DNA of 5,345 nucleotides. Source: an uncultured Alphaproteobacteria bacterium (lineage in GTDB: Bacteria; Pseudomonadota; Alphaproteobacteria; Micavibrionales; Micavibrionaceae). The stretch is taken from contig CAKTCH010000124.1 in the NCBI GenBank assembly GCA_934538895.1, positions 1 to 5,345 of the forward strand. The letters run 5' to 3'. Positions 1 through 5,181 of the stretch are shown one piece after another; position 1 is the stretch's first letter, and each line of letters begins with the position of its first letter. The notes beneath the pieces are model-generated. The model was not told the origin of the DNA. It made no database searches and saw only the letters and a program-made list of their open reading frames with translations. Position numbers and translations under genes: made by a program.

Positions 1-1
1 A

Positions 2-151
2 CCGGCGGAAACATTACGCAAGAACGTCACCAGCCCCGGCGGCACGACCGCCGCCGCGCTTGAGATACTGATGTCACCGTCAGGAATGCAAAGTTTATTT
101 GATAAGGCGATCGCCGCCGCCACCGCGCGTAGTAAAGAGCTGAGCCGTTAG
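2..151 (+). CDS. proC: Pyrroline-5-carboxylate reductase, C-terminal end (partial)
   Basis: This is the last 49 codons of an open frame that enters from the left edge and stops with TAG at 149-151. ProC reduces 1-pyrroline-5-carboxylate to L-proline with NAD(P)H, the last step of proline synthesis in the cytoplasm. The visible part is the C-terminal helical dimerisation domain. It contains the family signature VTSPGGTTAAAL (positions 26-61), in which the SPGGTT segment contributes to the substrate pocket. The tail, with FDKAIAAATARSKEL near the stop, is also typical of ProC. The Rossmann nucleotide-binding half lies outside the window. The gene converges on the mucR-family gene, with 44 bp between the stops and no obvious hairpin terminator in the gap. 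The assignment is strong despite the short fragment because the signature is so specific. Confidence 0.93.
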   Translation, partial: PAETLRKNVTSPGGTTAAALEILMSPSGMQSLFDKAIAAATARSKELSR

Positions 152-195
152 TCCCCGGAGTCATTGCGGAGAGCTTCAGGGTTTACGATGGCGGA

Positions 196-609
196 TCAAA
201 CCTTCTTGCGGCTGGCTTTGCCCAATCCGATATCTTTCGCTAGCTTGCTCCGCTGGGTCGCGTAATTCGGCGCCACCATCGGATAATCGGCAGGCAGGCC
301 CCAGCGCTCGCGATACTGTTCCGGCGTCATGTTGTAAGCCGTCTTGAGATGACGTTTCAGCATCTTGAGTTTTTTACCGTCCTCAAGGCAGACGATGTAA
401 TCGGCATGAATGGATTTCTTGATCGGCACCGCCGGTTGCGGACGCTCGGACGTCATGATGCCGCCCTCCTGATTGACATTCGCCAGCGTGCTGTAAATCT
501 TGCGGATCAATGCCGGAATTTCTTCGGTGCTCACGGAATTATGCGCCAGATGGGCCGAGACGATATTAGAAGTCAGCGTCAGCAGATTGTCATTTTCAGT
601 ATCGGCCAT
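196..609 (-). CDS. mucR: MucR/Ros-family zinc-finger-like transcriptional regulator
   Basis: This 137-residue protein matches the usual size of MucR/Ros regulators, which bind AT-rich DNA and control exopolysaccharide, motility, cell-cycle and virulence genes in Alphaproteobacteria. Residues about 9-45 form the helical N-terminal oligomerisation region. Residues about 66-130 form the DNA-binding domain, with the hallmark runs LKMLKRHL, TPEQYRERWGLP and YPMVAPNYA, followed by a basic tail (KASRKKV). In the finger, C74 is followed by D77 where Ros has a second cysteine. H87 is present, but the positions of the last His ligand hold A91 and Y92, so a classical four-ligand zinc site cannot be assembled. 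Related proteins are known that fold with Cys-Asp-His-His or with no metal. The ATG at 609 is preceded by a weak GGAAAG ribosome site. The gene follows tsaB on the same strand after about 97 bp, so it may be read from its own promoter. Family assignment is secure; orthology to any named MucR is not. Confidence 0.92.
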   Translation of the reverse strand: MADTENDNLLTLTSNIVSAHLAHNSVSTEEIPALIRKIYSTLANVNQEGGIMTSERPQPAVPIKKSIHADYIVCLEDGKKLKMLKRHLKTAYNMTPEQYRERWGLPADYPMVAPNYATQRSKLAKDIGLGKASRKKV

Positions 610-639
610 GATTACTTTCCATTCCCGTGAATTACTTCA

Positions 640-668
640 ATATTATGAGATTAAAACATAAATAACAA
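640..668 (-). promoter_or_regulatory. Possible promoter of the mucR-family gene
   Basis: Read on the minus strand, TTGTTA (668-663) and TAATAT (645-640) are spaced by 17 bp. Each matches the sigma-70 consensus at four of six positions, which would put the start site near 633 and give a leader of about 24 bases. The whole 630-670 stretch is AT-rich compared with the flanking genes. MucR proteins are known to bind AT-rich DNA and to autoregulate in other Alphaproteobacteria, so this is also a plausible autoregulatory site. Chance matches are easy in AT-rich DNA, so support is weak. Confidence 0.3.
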
Positions 669-706
669 GTAAAGGGCAAGTAGTAGCGCAGCTTGGTCTC
701 ATACCG

Positions 707-1405
707 TCAATCCTCAATAATCCTTTGCGCGCGTTTCGACTGGCTGACATCGGCACTGCGCAAATAAAGCGGTTCGGCCACGGAGTCGTTATCGCCGCTT
801 TTCCGCAAGGCATAGCCGATACGCGCGATAAAAGCCGGGTCGGGAATTTCAAATCCATCGACGGCTTCAACCGCGCTTTTCTGACGATCGTGCAACAAGG
901 ACAGGAAACGTACCGATGCATCGCCGATCAGCACCGCCGCTTTATCGAGACAGGCATTGATAATCGTTTCAGCGGGCAGCGCAAAAGGTTCGCAAAGGGC
1001 GCAACCTTCCGCATCGAAAAGCTGTCCGTAAAAATCCGTACGCTTGGTTTCGATCAGTACCAGCAGATTCTTATCGGTTCTGTGTTCAGCAAAATAAGCG
1101 GACGCCAGGACGTTGAGCGTGGTAACGCCCGTCACCGGGATGTTCAGCGCCAGCCCCAGCGCGCGCGCTGTAGACAAACCTATACGCAAGCCGGTGAAAG
1201 CCCCCGGCCCTACCGTGGTGCAGATCAGCCCAAGATCGGAAAAATCGAGTCGTGCCTGCGTCAGAACCGACTGGATCAATGGCACCAGTTTTTCGGCATG
1301 ACCGCGACTCATCCGCTCCGACGCCGCCACGCACAGGCCGCTTTCAGTATCCAGCACCCCGGCGGTGCAGCCGTTCATGGCGGTATCGAGGGCCAGCACA
1401 CGCAT
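707..1405 (-). CDS. tsaB: tRNA threonylcarbamoyladenosine biosynthesis protein TsaB
   Basis: TsaB (YeaZ) is the non-catalytic ASKHA-fold partner of TsaD. With TsaE it forms the complex that transfers threonylcarbamoyl to A37 of tRNAs reading ANN codons. The 232-residue length fits the family. The N-terminus MRVLALDTA is the first ASKHA strand and loop. SRGHAEKLVPLI (residues 33-44) and VGPGAFTGLRIGLSTARALG (65-84) are the conserved TsaB segments of the TsaD-binding half. The C-terminal half is more variable, as usual. I chose the ATG at 1405 rather than the in-frame GTG at 1420 because family members begin at this point, and because the ATG overlaps the nitroreductase stop by one base (TGATG), suggesting translational coupling. 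In many Alphaproteobacteria rimI follows tsaB; here the next gene is the mucR-family regulator instead. The 97 bp after the stop contain no convincing terminator. Confidence 0.93.
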   Translation of the reverse strand: MRVLALDTAMNGCTAGVLDTESGLCVAASERMSRGHAEKLVPLIQSVLTQARLDFSDLGLICTTVGPGAFTGLRIGLSTARALGLALNIPVTGVTTLNVLASAYFAEHRTDKNLLVLIETKRTDFYGQLFDAEGCALCEPFALPAETIINACLDKAAVLIGDASVRFLSLLHDRQKSAVEAVDGFEIPDPAFIARIGYALRKSGDNDSVAEPLYLRSADVSQSKRAQRIIED

Positions 1406-2007
1406 CAGATGATTTCGCACGCCTCGTCAAAGCGCAAACGCGGATTGCGCGGAAATAACGACGATGTTTCACCGTAACCGATCGCGCAGATAAAATTCAC
1501 CTTGTACTGGCCGTCGGGAAAGAATTCCTGATTGATGCCGTCGGCTTTAAACCCCGACATCGGCCCGCAATCCAGCCCCAGCGCGCGCGCCGCCAGCATC
1601 AGGTAAGCTGCTTGCAGGCTGCTATTGCGCAGCGTTACCAGACGTATCTTCTCATCGTTGCCCGCAAACCAGTCGCGCGCGCCCGGCGCATGAGGAAACA
1701 GCTTGCCCATTTGATCGTAAAATTTCATGTCCTGTGCGATGATCGCAGTCAACGGTGCTGTCATGACCTTCTCGACGTTTCCAGCATCGAGATGCAGCTT
1801 AAGCCTTTCCTTCGCCTCGTCACTCTTCACAAACACGAAACGCGCGGGGCAGCTATTGGCTTCGGTCGGCCCGAATTTCATCAGGTCGTAAACCGCTTTG
1901 ATCAGAATTTCACTGACATCCTTGCCCTGCCATTTCGAAAAGGAACGTCCCTCGCGAAACAATGTATCCAGAGAACGGTCATCGAGAATTTTACTTACGC
2001 CGGACAT
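1405..2007 (-). CDS. rutE: RutE-like nitroreductase (malonic semialdehyde reductase family)
   Basis: This 200-residue protein belongs to the FMN-dependent nitroreductase superfamily and most resembles RutE/HadB proteins (E. coli RutE is about 196 residues). RutE reduces malonic semialdehyde to 3-hydroxypropionate at the end of the Rut pyrimidine-degradation pathway. The matching segments, from memory of RutE, are LMKFGPTEANSCPARFVFV (residues 42-60), which carries FMN-phosphate-contacting residues, APLTAIIAQDMKFY (84-97), LFPHAPGARDWF (103-114), RNSSLQAAYL (127-136) and GLDCGPMSGF (144-153), and it ends with a RutE-like LRFDEAC. No other rut gene is in the window, so its substrate may be a different aldehyde, enone or nitro compound; the symbol marks the nearest family only. 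The ATG at 2007 follows an AGGAAAAGG-type purine-rich ribosome site. The stop overlaps the tsaB start by one base, so the two are probably one transcript. Confidence 0.87.
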   Translation of the reverse strand: MSGVSKILDDRSLDTLFREGRSFSKWQGKDVSEILIKAVYDLMKFGPTEANSCPARFVFVKSDEAKERLKLHLDAGNVEKVMTAPLTAIIAQDMKFYDQMGKLFPHAPGARDWFAGNDEKIRLVTLRNSSLQAAYLMLAARALGLDCGPMSGFKADGINQEFFPDGQYKVNFICAIGYGETSSLFPRNPRLRFDEACEII

Positions 2008-2058
2008 AAAAGCCTTTTCCTGTGCATTAATAGTGGGGATAAATTCGCTAACCCTTTG

Positions 2059-2086
2059 AATTTAAGCCCTTCCGCGCAAAGGTCAA
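2059..2086 (-). promoter_or_regulatory. Probable promoter of the nitroreductase-tsaB transcript
   Basis: On the minus strand TTGACC (2086-2081, five of six consensus matches) and TAAATT (2064-2059, four of six) are separated by 16 bp. This places the start site near 2052, about 45 bases before the nitroreductase ATG. It sits in the divergent gap with the deacetylase and does not overlap the inverted repeat at 2105-2131. This is inferred from sequence only. Confidence 0.42.
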
Positions 2087-2104
2087 GAATCCGCCACGAT
2101 TTTT

Positions 2105-2131
2105 GGATATAAAAGAAGATACTTTTTATCC
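2105..2131. repeat. Inverted repeat upstream of the deacetylase gene
   Basis: The left arm GGATATAAAAG (2105-2115) and right arm CTTTTTATCC (2122-2131) pair over 10 bp with a single bulged T, around a 6-base loop AAGATA. Flanking T (2100-2104) and A (2134-2138) runs could extend the pairing after a 2-base bulge. The repeat ends 10 bp before a TATACT -10-like box and covers the place where a -35 element would lie. A regulator binding site is therefore a better guess than a terminator: the nearest upstream plus-strand gene ends far away, and the nitroreductase is transcribed away from it. Confidence 0.55.
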
Positions 2132-2140
2132 ATAAAAAAC

Positions 2141-2146
2141 TATACT
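2141..2146 (+). promoter_or_regulatory. Candidate -10 box of the deacetylase gene
   Basis: TATACT matches the sigma-70 -10 consensus at five of six positions. No good -35 hexamer is present 16-18 bp upstream, where the inverted repeat arm lies instead. The predicted start site (about 2153-2154) is only a few bases before the ATG at 2157, which would make the mRNA leaderless or nearly so. Confidence 0.4.
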
Positions 2147-2156
2147 ACCGCCCACT

Positions 2157-3326
2157 ATGCACCTAAACACGACACATATAGACAGGAGCTTGCGCCTGCC
2201 GGCGCTTATAGCCGCTACGACGATGGCTCTGTGGTGCGTACCCTCGGAAGCACAAAACCACATTCCGCTGGATGACCAATCCGCCGTCATCTTCACCTAT
2301 CACCATATCGGCGACGATCTCGCTTCCTCTGCCAATCTCGACAAGGCGCAATTCGAGGCGCATGTCAAAGAGCTGAAATCGGGCAATTACAACGTCCTGC
2401 CGCTGTCCCGGATTATCGAGGCCATCAAGGCTGGCGAGAAACTGCCCGACCCCACGATCGGCCTGACCTTCGACGGCGCCCACCGCAACACACTGAATTA
2501 CGCGGCGCCGATCCTGTTAAAAGCCGGGCTGCCCTTCACGATCTTTATCGCCACGGACGCGCTGGATAATAACGCCTCGGACAGCCTGCGCTGGGATGAT
2601 CTCCGTCGCCTGATGCGCAGCGATCTTGTCACCGCCGGACTGCACCCCGCCACGTACCAAAAGCTTTACACCAGAGATCAGGCCGAAATCGCCCGCCAGA
2701 TCAATAAGGCCCTCGCCCGCTACCGCAAGGAGCTGGGACAGGAAGCCCGGCTGTTCGCCTACCCCTATGGCGAATACAGCCTTGCCTACAAGCAGATCGT
2801 GGAACGTCAGGGCTTCGAAGCCGCTTTCAGCCAGCAATCCGGTGTCGCCTATGCCGGGGCGGATATATTCGCGCTGCCGCGTTTTTCCATGACCGCGCCT
2901 TACGGCGATATCGAGCGTTTCCGCATGACCGCGATGGCGCTGCCCTTGCCGGCGCAGGACGTATCGCCGCAAGATCCCTATATCAGGGATGCCACACCCG
3001 AAATCGGTTTCACCATCGATGAGAAACTGAAAAATCAGGTAAAATTATTGTCCTGTTTCTCATCCAGTGCGGAAAAAGCAAAACTGCAAACCCTCAGCGA
3101 TACACGCATCGAAATCAGGCTGGAAAAACCGTTTGACGACGAGCGCGGACGCATCAACTGCACAATGCCCGGCCCGATAGACGAAGCCACGGACCAGCCG
3201 CGCTGGCGCTGGTACGGCATGTTGCTGACCATGCCCGTCAATTACGACGACTACGAACCCGCCGCGAACGACGATAGCGGCATCGAATCCAACTTGCCGG
3301 ACGAGTTGGAATCCAGTATCGAATAA
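2157..3326 (+). CDS. Secreted polysaccharide deacetylase-family (NodB/CE4) protein with degenerate metal motifs
   Basis: This 389-residue protein has a signal peptide: a short N-region with R10 and R13, a hydrophobic stretch at 14-28, and probable cleavage after SEA32, so it should be exported to the periplasm. The NodB-homology domain begins at IFTYHHIG (45-52) and runs through LTFDGAH (103-109), AGLHPATY (160-167), FAYPYGEYS (200-208) and ALPRFSM (239-245). CE4 enzymes remove N- or O-acetyl groups from chitin, peptidoglycan or exopolysaccharides using a metal held by Asp-His-His. Here the motif-1 TFDD is TFDG (D106, G107), and the motif-2 H-x3-H reads H163-x3-Y167, so two of three metal ligands appear lost although the PYG and LPR motifs remain. 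A C-terminal domain of about 110 residues (roughly 275-360, containing RGRINCTMPGP) and an acidic tail follow. An in-frame TAA at 2133-2135 rules out an upstream start; the ATG has no ribosome site. The gene stands alone, divergent from the nitroreductase and 6 bp from the convergent nfu stop. Confidence 0.85.
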   Translation: MHLNTTHIDRSLRLPALIAATTMALWCVPSEAQNHIPLDDQSAVIFTYHHIGDDLASSANLDKAQFEAHVKELKSGNYNVLPLSRIIEAIKAGEKLPDPTIGLTFDGAHRNTLNYAAPILLKAGLPFTIFIATDALDNNASDSLRWDDLRRLMRSDLVTAGLHPATYQKLYTRDQAEIARQINKALARYRKELGQEARLFAYPYGEYSLAYKQIVERQGFEAAFSQQSGVAYAGADIFALPRFSMTAPYGDIERFRMTAMALPLPAQDVSPQDPYIRDATPEIGFTIDEKLKNQVKLLSCFSSSAEKAKLQTLSDTRIEIRLEKPFDDERGRINCTMPGPIDEATDQPRWRWYGMLLTMPVNYDDYEPAANDDSGIESNLPDELESSIE

Positions 3327-3332
3327 GGCTTA

Positions 3333-3881
3333 TCAGGCGACATACTGCGCCACGGCTTTGACTTCCGGCACATAATGTTTCAGCATGTTTTCGATGCCGT
3401 GTTTCAGCGTGGCGGTAGAACTCGGGCAACCGGCGCAAGCGCCCTTCATGTGCAGCCAGACGACGCCATCCTCGAATTTCACGAAATCGATATCGCCGCC
3501 GTCGCGCGCCACCGCCGGACGGATGCGGGTATCGAGCAGTTCGCGGATTTGCAAAACCAGTTCGCTCTGGATGCCGTGATCGACTTCTTCCGGCGCCCCT
3601 TCGATCACCGGCAAGCCGCTCAGGTAGTGCTCCATGATCGCCGCCAGAATTTGTGGCTTCAGGAACGACCAGTCGCTGTTATCATCACGCGTCACGGATA
3701 CGAAATCCGCCGCCAGAAACACCGACGACACGCCATCGATCCGGAAGAGGCGCATGGCCAGCGGCGAGCGTCCGGCCTTGTCGGCCTCACGAAATTCGGC
3801 GCTGCCCTGCGCCATCACGGGCTGGCCGGGAATGAACTTGATAGTTGCAGGATTGGGGGTCTGTTCCGTCTGGATAAACAT
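3333..3881 (-). CDS. nfu: NifU-like iron-sulfur cluster scaffold/carrier (Nfu1 type)
   Basis: This 182-residue two-domain protein carries assembled Fe-S clusters to apoproteins. Residues 1 to about 88 are the Nfu N-terminal domain, opening with MFIQTEQTPNPATIKFIPG as in mitochondrial NFU1 and alphaproteobacterial homologues. Residues about 105-175 are the NifU C-terminal domain, with RPAVARDGGDI (121-131) and the cluster-binding C149-A-G-C152 pair. Two subunits would bridge one 4Fe-4S cluster through these cysteines. I start it at the ATG at 3881 because the family begins here and because AAGGAG (3894-3889) lies 7 bases upstream. A longer frame to 3926 would add 15 residues unlike the family and would run through the presumed promoter. 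It is convergent with the deacetylase (6 bp between stops) and divergent from the unknown gene at 4002. No isc or suf gene is visible here. Confidence 0.93.
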   Translation of the reverse strand: MFIQTEQTPNPATIKFIPGQPVMAQGSAEFREADKAGRSPLAMRLFRIDGVSSVFLAADFVSVTRDDNSDWSFLKPQILAAIMEHYLSGLPVIEGAPEEVDHGIQSELVLQIRELLDTRIRPAVARDGGDIDFVKFEDGVVWLHMKGACAGCPSSTATLKHGIENMLKHYVPEVKAVAQYVA

Positions 3882-3904
3882 GAGAAAACTCCTTCGCAAA
3901 GAGA

Positions 3905-3933
3905 TATTTAGGCGGTTGAAAGCCAAAAATCAA
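3905..3933 (-). promoter_or_regulatory. Possible nfu promoter
   Basis: On the minus strand TTGATT (3933-3928) and TAAATA (3910-3905) are 17 bp apart. The start site would be near 3898, just before the AAGGAG ribosome site. The -10 match is weak (three of six). The -35 shares bases 3930-3933 with the palindrome at 3930-3943. Confidence 0.3.
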
Positions 3934-3943
3934 CAAATGTTGA
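3930..3943. promoter_or_regulatory. Palindrome TCAACA-AA-TGTTGA, candidate shared operator
   Basis: The arms 3930-3935 and 3938-3943 are perfectly complementary around a 2-base AA spacer. The right arm includes the first four bases of the plus-strand -35 box (3940-3945). The left arm overlaps the proposed minus-strand -35 of nfu. A dimeric regulator bound here would affect both divergent genes. The binding protein is unknown to me. Confidence 0.45.
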
Positions 3944-3968
3944 CATAACCATAAAACTTCCCTACGAT
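3940..3968 (+). promoter_or_regulatory. Promoter of the 143-residue unknown gene
   Basis: A perfect -35 hexamer TTGACA (3940-3945), a 17 bp spacer and TACGAT (3963-3968, four of six) form the best sigma-70-type promoter in the window. The start site would be about 3975. This gives a leader of about 27 bases that contains the AGGAGG ribosome site at 3988-3993. Confidence 0.62.
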
Positions 3969-4001
3969 GCTTCCATAAGAAAAAGTCAGGAGGGTGTATC
4001 C

Positions 4002-4433
4002 ATGACGTCAGAAAACGAAACCTCGGGAAACAAGGTGGAGCTGGACTCCGCGCTTAGTAATATTCTCACAGACGCCGCAACAAGAATGGGCCTGCGTTTC
4101 GAAGCCGCAGTTTCCCCAGAGAATCATAAAAAAACCTTTTATGCAAAGAAGGCCGACAATGCGCAATTGGTGGGCGTTATCGAGTTTGATCCTTTTACAA
4201 CGCGTGCAACGTCGGCATTTACAAACAGCGCCGACGACAATAGCGTATCGGTAATCAGCGTCAGCATGAACCTGGCACAACCGGAAAAAGGGCAAAAACC
4301 GTCGCTGGATGCTGACCAGTTACAGACACTTTTCAAGCTGAGTGGTCATGCCCTGTCGGCACTGACAACGAAGCTGTATCAAGAAAGCATGAAAATACAG
4401 CACGGTATTCGGGAATTCACACCGGGCGCCTGA
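4002..4433 (+). CDS. Hypothetical protein of 143 residues, unknown function
   Basis: I do not recognise this protein. It has no signal peptide, membrane segment, cysteine or obvious catalytic motif, so it looks like a small soluble cytoplasmic protein. The N-terminal 13 residues are polar and probably flexible. Residues about 14-60 begin with a helix (LDSALSNILTDAATRMG) followed by strand-like sequence. The middle (about 57-92) alternates hydrophobic and polar residues with many Thr and Ser, ending in SVSVISVSMNL, and looks like beta strands. Residues about 103-137 (DADQLQTLFKLSGHALSALTTKL onward) look like one or two amphipathic helices. That it is a real gene is supported by an AGGAGG ribosome site 8 bases before the ATG and a good promoter. 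It is divergent from nfu, and its last 17 bases overlap the end of the convergent TIGR02186 gene. No function can be inferred safely. Confidence 0.78.
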   Translation: MTSENETSGNKVELDSALSNILTDAATRMGLRFEAAVSPENHKKTFYAKKADNAQLVGVIEFDPFTTRATSAFTNSADDNSVSVISVSMNLAQPEKGQKPSLDADQLQTLFKLSGHALSALTTKLYQESMKIQHGIREFTPGA

Positions 4434-5181
4434 AGAAGAGATGCGCCCCAGCGCCCGATAGCAGTGCCAGTCCCGCCGCGACCAGCCCGTATAAAAACCC
4501 GCTATTGTATGCGAAGTTATGGACGTCCGCGCTGAAACCAGCCTGCGCCACACGCAAGCGCGTTTCCCGGCGATCCACCACGGCGCCTTTATCGAATAGT
4601 AAAGTTTCAACGATATAAGTTCCGGTCGGCACATCTGCCGGAACATGGAAATTCACGCGGAAAAAATCATCGCTGATAAAGGTCACGGGCTTCGGCGTCA
4701 TCGGGAAATGGCCGCCCGCCTGACGGTGACGTATCAACGCTTCATGAAAACTGTCCAGCACCTGCGGATTTTCGTTCCGTTCAACGCGAATATCCAGCGC
4801 ATCAAGGCCGATATCATGCTTTCGCAATATTTCAGGGGCCGCCAGCGCGCTTTCGGGAACGCTTACAGCAAAATCGTAATATACAGGCACATTCAGGAAC
4901 TCAACCGCGGTTGTATTGACCCACACGCCTAACGCCCTGCTTTTGCGTCTGACAACGGTATCCTGCCCCGGCCCGCGCACGATAACGGCCAGTTGTCCGG
5001 GCCTGTTCTTGACTCCGAACAAAACCAGATCGGCCCCGTTGAAGCCGATACTGATATCCACATGGTTGGCTGCCAGATCGACCACCAGATTGCGGCCCGT
5101 GATAGCCGTTTGCGCAAACGCCGCCGCGCTGCCGGTTATCAGCATAATACCCACGATGACAAGCCATAATCTCCTGCTCAT
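4417..5181 (-). CDS. TIGR02186-family (Alph_Pro_TM) membrane-anchored periplasmic protein
   Basis: This 254-residue protein resembles the TIGR02186 family, a group of uncharacterised proteins of Alphaproteobacteria usually encoded beside a TauE/SafE permease. Residues 1-23 look like a signal peptide (SRR, hydrophobic run, AFA before Q24). The main body (24 to about 225) is a probably beta-rich periplasmic region, with features I associate with the family such as VDISIGFNGADLVLFG (residues 41-56) and VPADVPTGTYIVE. A hydrophobic helix at about 229-250 followed by RRPV anchors the C-terminus, giving a periplasmic domain tethered by its tail. The ATG overlaps the stop of the upstream TauE-type gene (ATGA), which indicates translational coupling and probable joint action at the membrane. 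No function is established that I know of. The 3' end overlaps the convergent unknown gene by 17 bp. Family recognition is from memory. Confidence 0.83.
   Translation of the reverse strand: MSRRLWLVIVGIMLITGSAAAFAQTAITGRNLVVDLAANHVDISIGFNGADLVLFGVKNRPGQLAVIVRGPGQDTVVRRKSRALGVWVNTTAVEFLNVPVYYDFAVSVPESALAAPEILRKHDIGLDALDIRVERNENPQVLDSFHEALIRHRQAGGHFPMTPKPVTFISDDFFRVNFHVPADVPTGTYIVETLLFDKGAVVDRRETRLRVAQAGFSADVHNFAYNSGFLYGLVAAGLALLSGAGAHLFFRRPV

Noticed and set aside
152..195. A bidirectional terminator between proC and the mucR-family gene.
   Set aside because: No stem of useful length followed by a T-run is present on either strand in these 44 bases.
671..700. A short CAAG/CTTG stem after tsaB as a terminator.
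   Set aside because: Only four base pairs with an 11-base loop, and no T-run follows directly on the minus strand.
1406..1420. The upstream GTG at 1420 as the tsaB start.
   Set aside because: It would add five residues absent from the family, while ATG at 1405 gives the canonical MRVLALDTA N-terminus and a TGATG coupling with the gene before it.
725..1477. A 250-codon open frame on the plus strand opposite tsaB.
   Set aside because: It is the antisense shadow of tsaB and the nitroreductase end; its translation is Arg/Gln rich with no family features, while the opposite strand encodes clear TsaB motifs.
1151..1590. An exact 18-base direct repeat, CAGCCCCAGCGCGCGCGC, at 1151-1168 and 1573-1590.
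   Set aside because: Both copies lie in coding frame and encode the same ARALGL peptide in tsaB and the nitroreductase with the same codons; two helices with similar residues and strong codon bias explain it better than a mobile or regulatory repeat.
3375..3911. A 178-codon plus-strand frame opposite nfu.
   Set aside because: Its product has the His/Arg/Asp-rich look of an antisense frame and the minus strand encodes a full, motif-bearing Nfu protein.
3882..3926. The longer nfu start at 3926.
   Set aside because: The extension is unlike the family, overlaps the likely promoter, and the ATG at 3881 has an AAGGAG site at ideal spacing.
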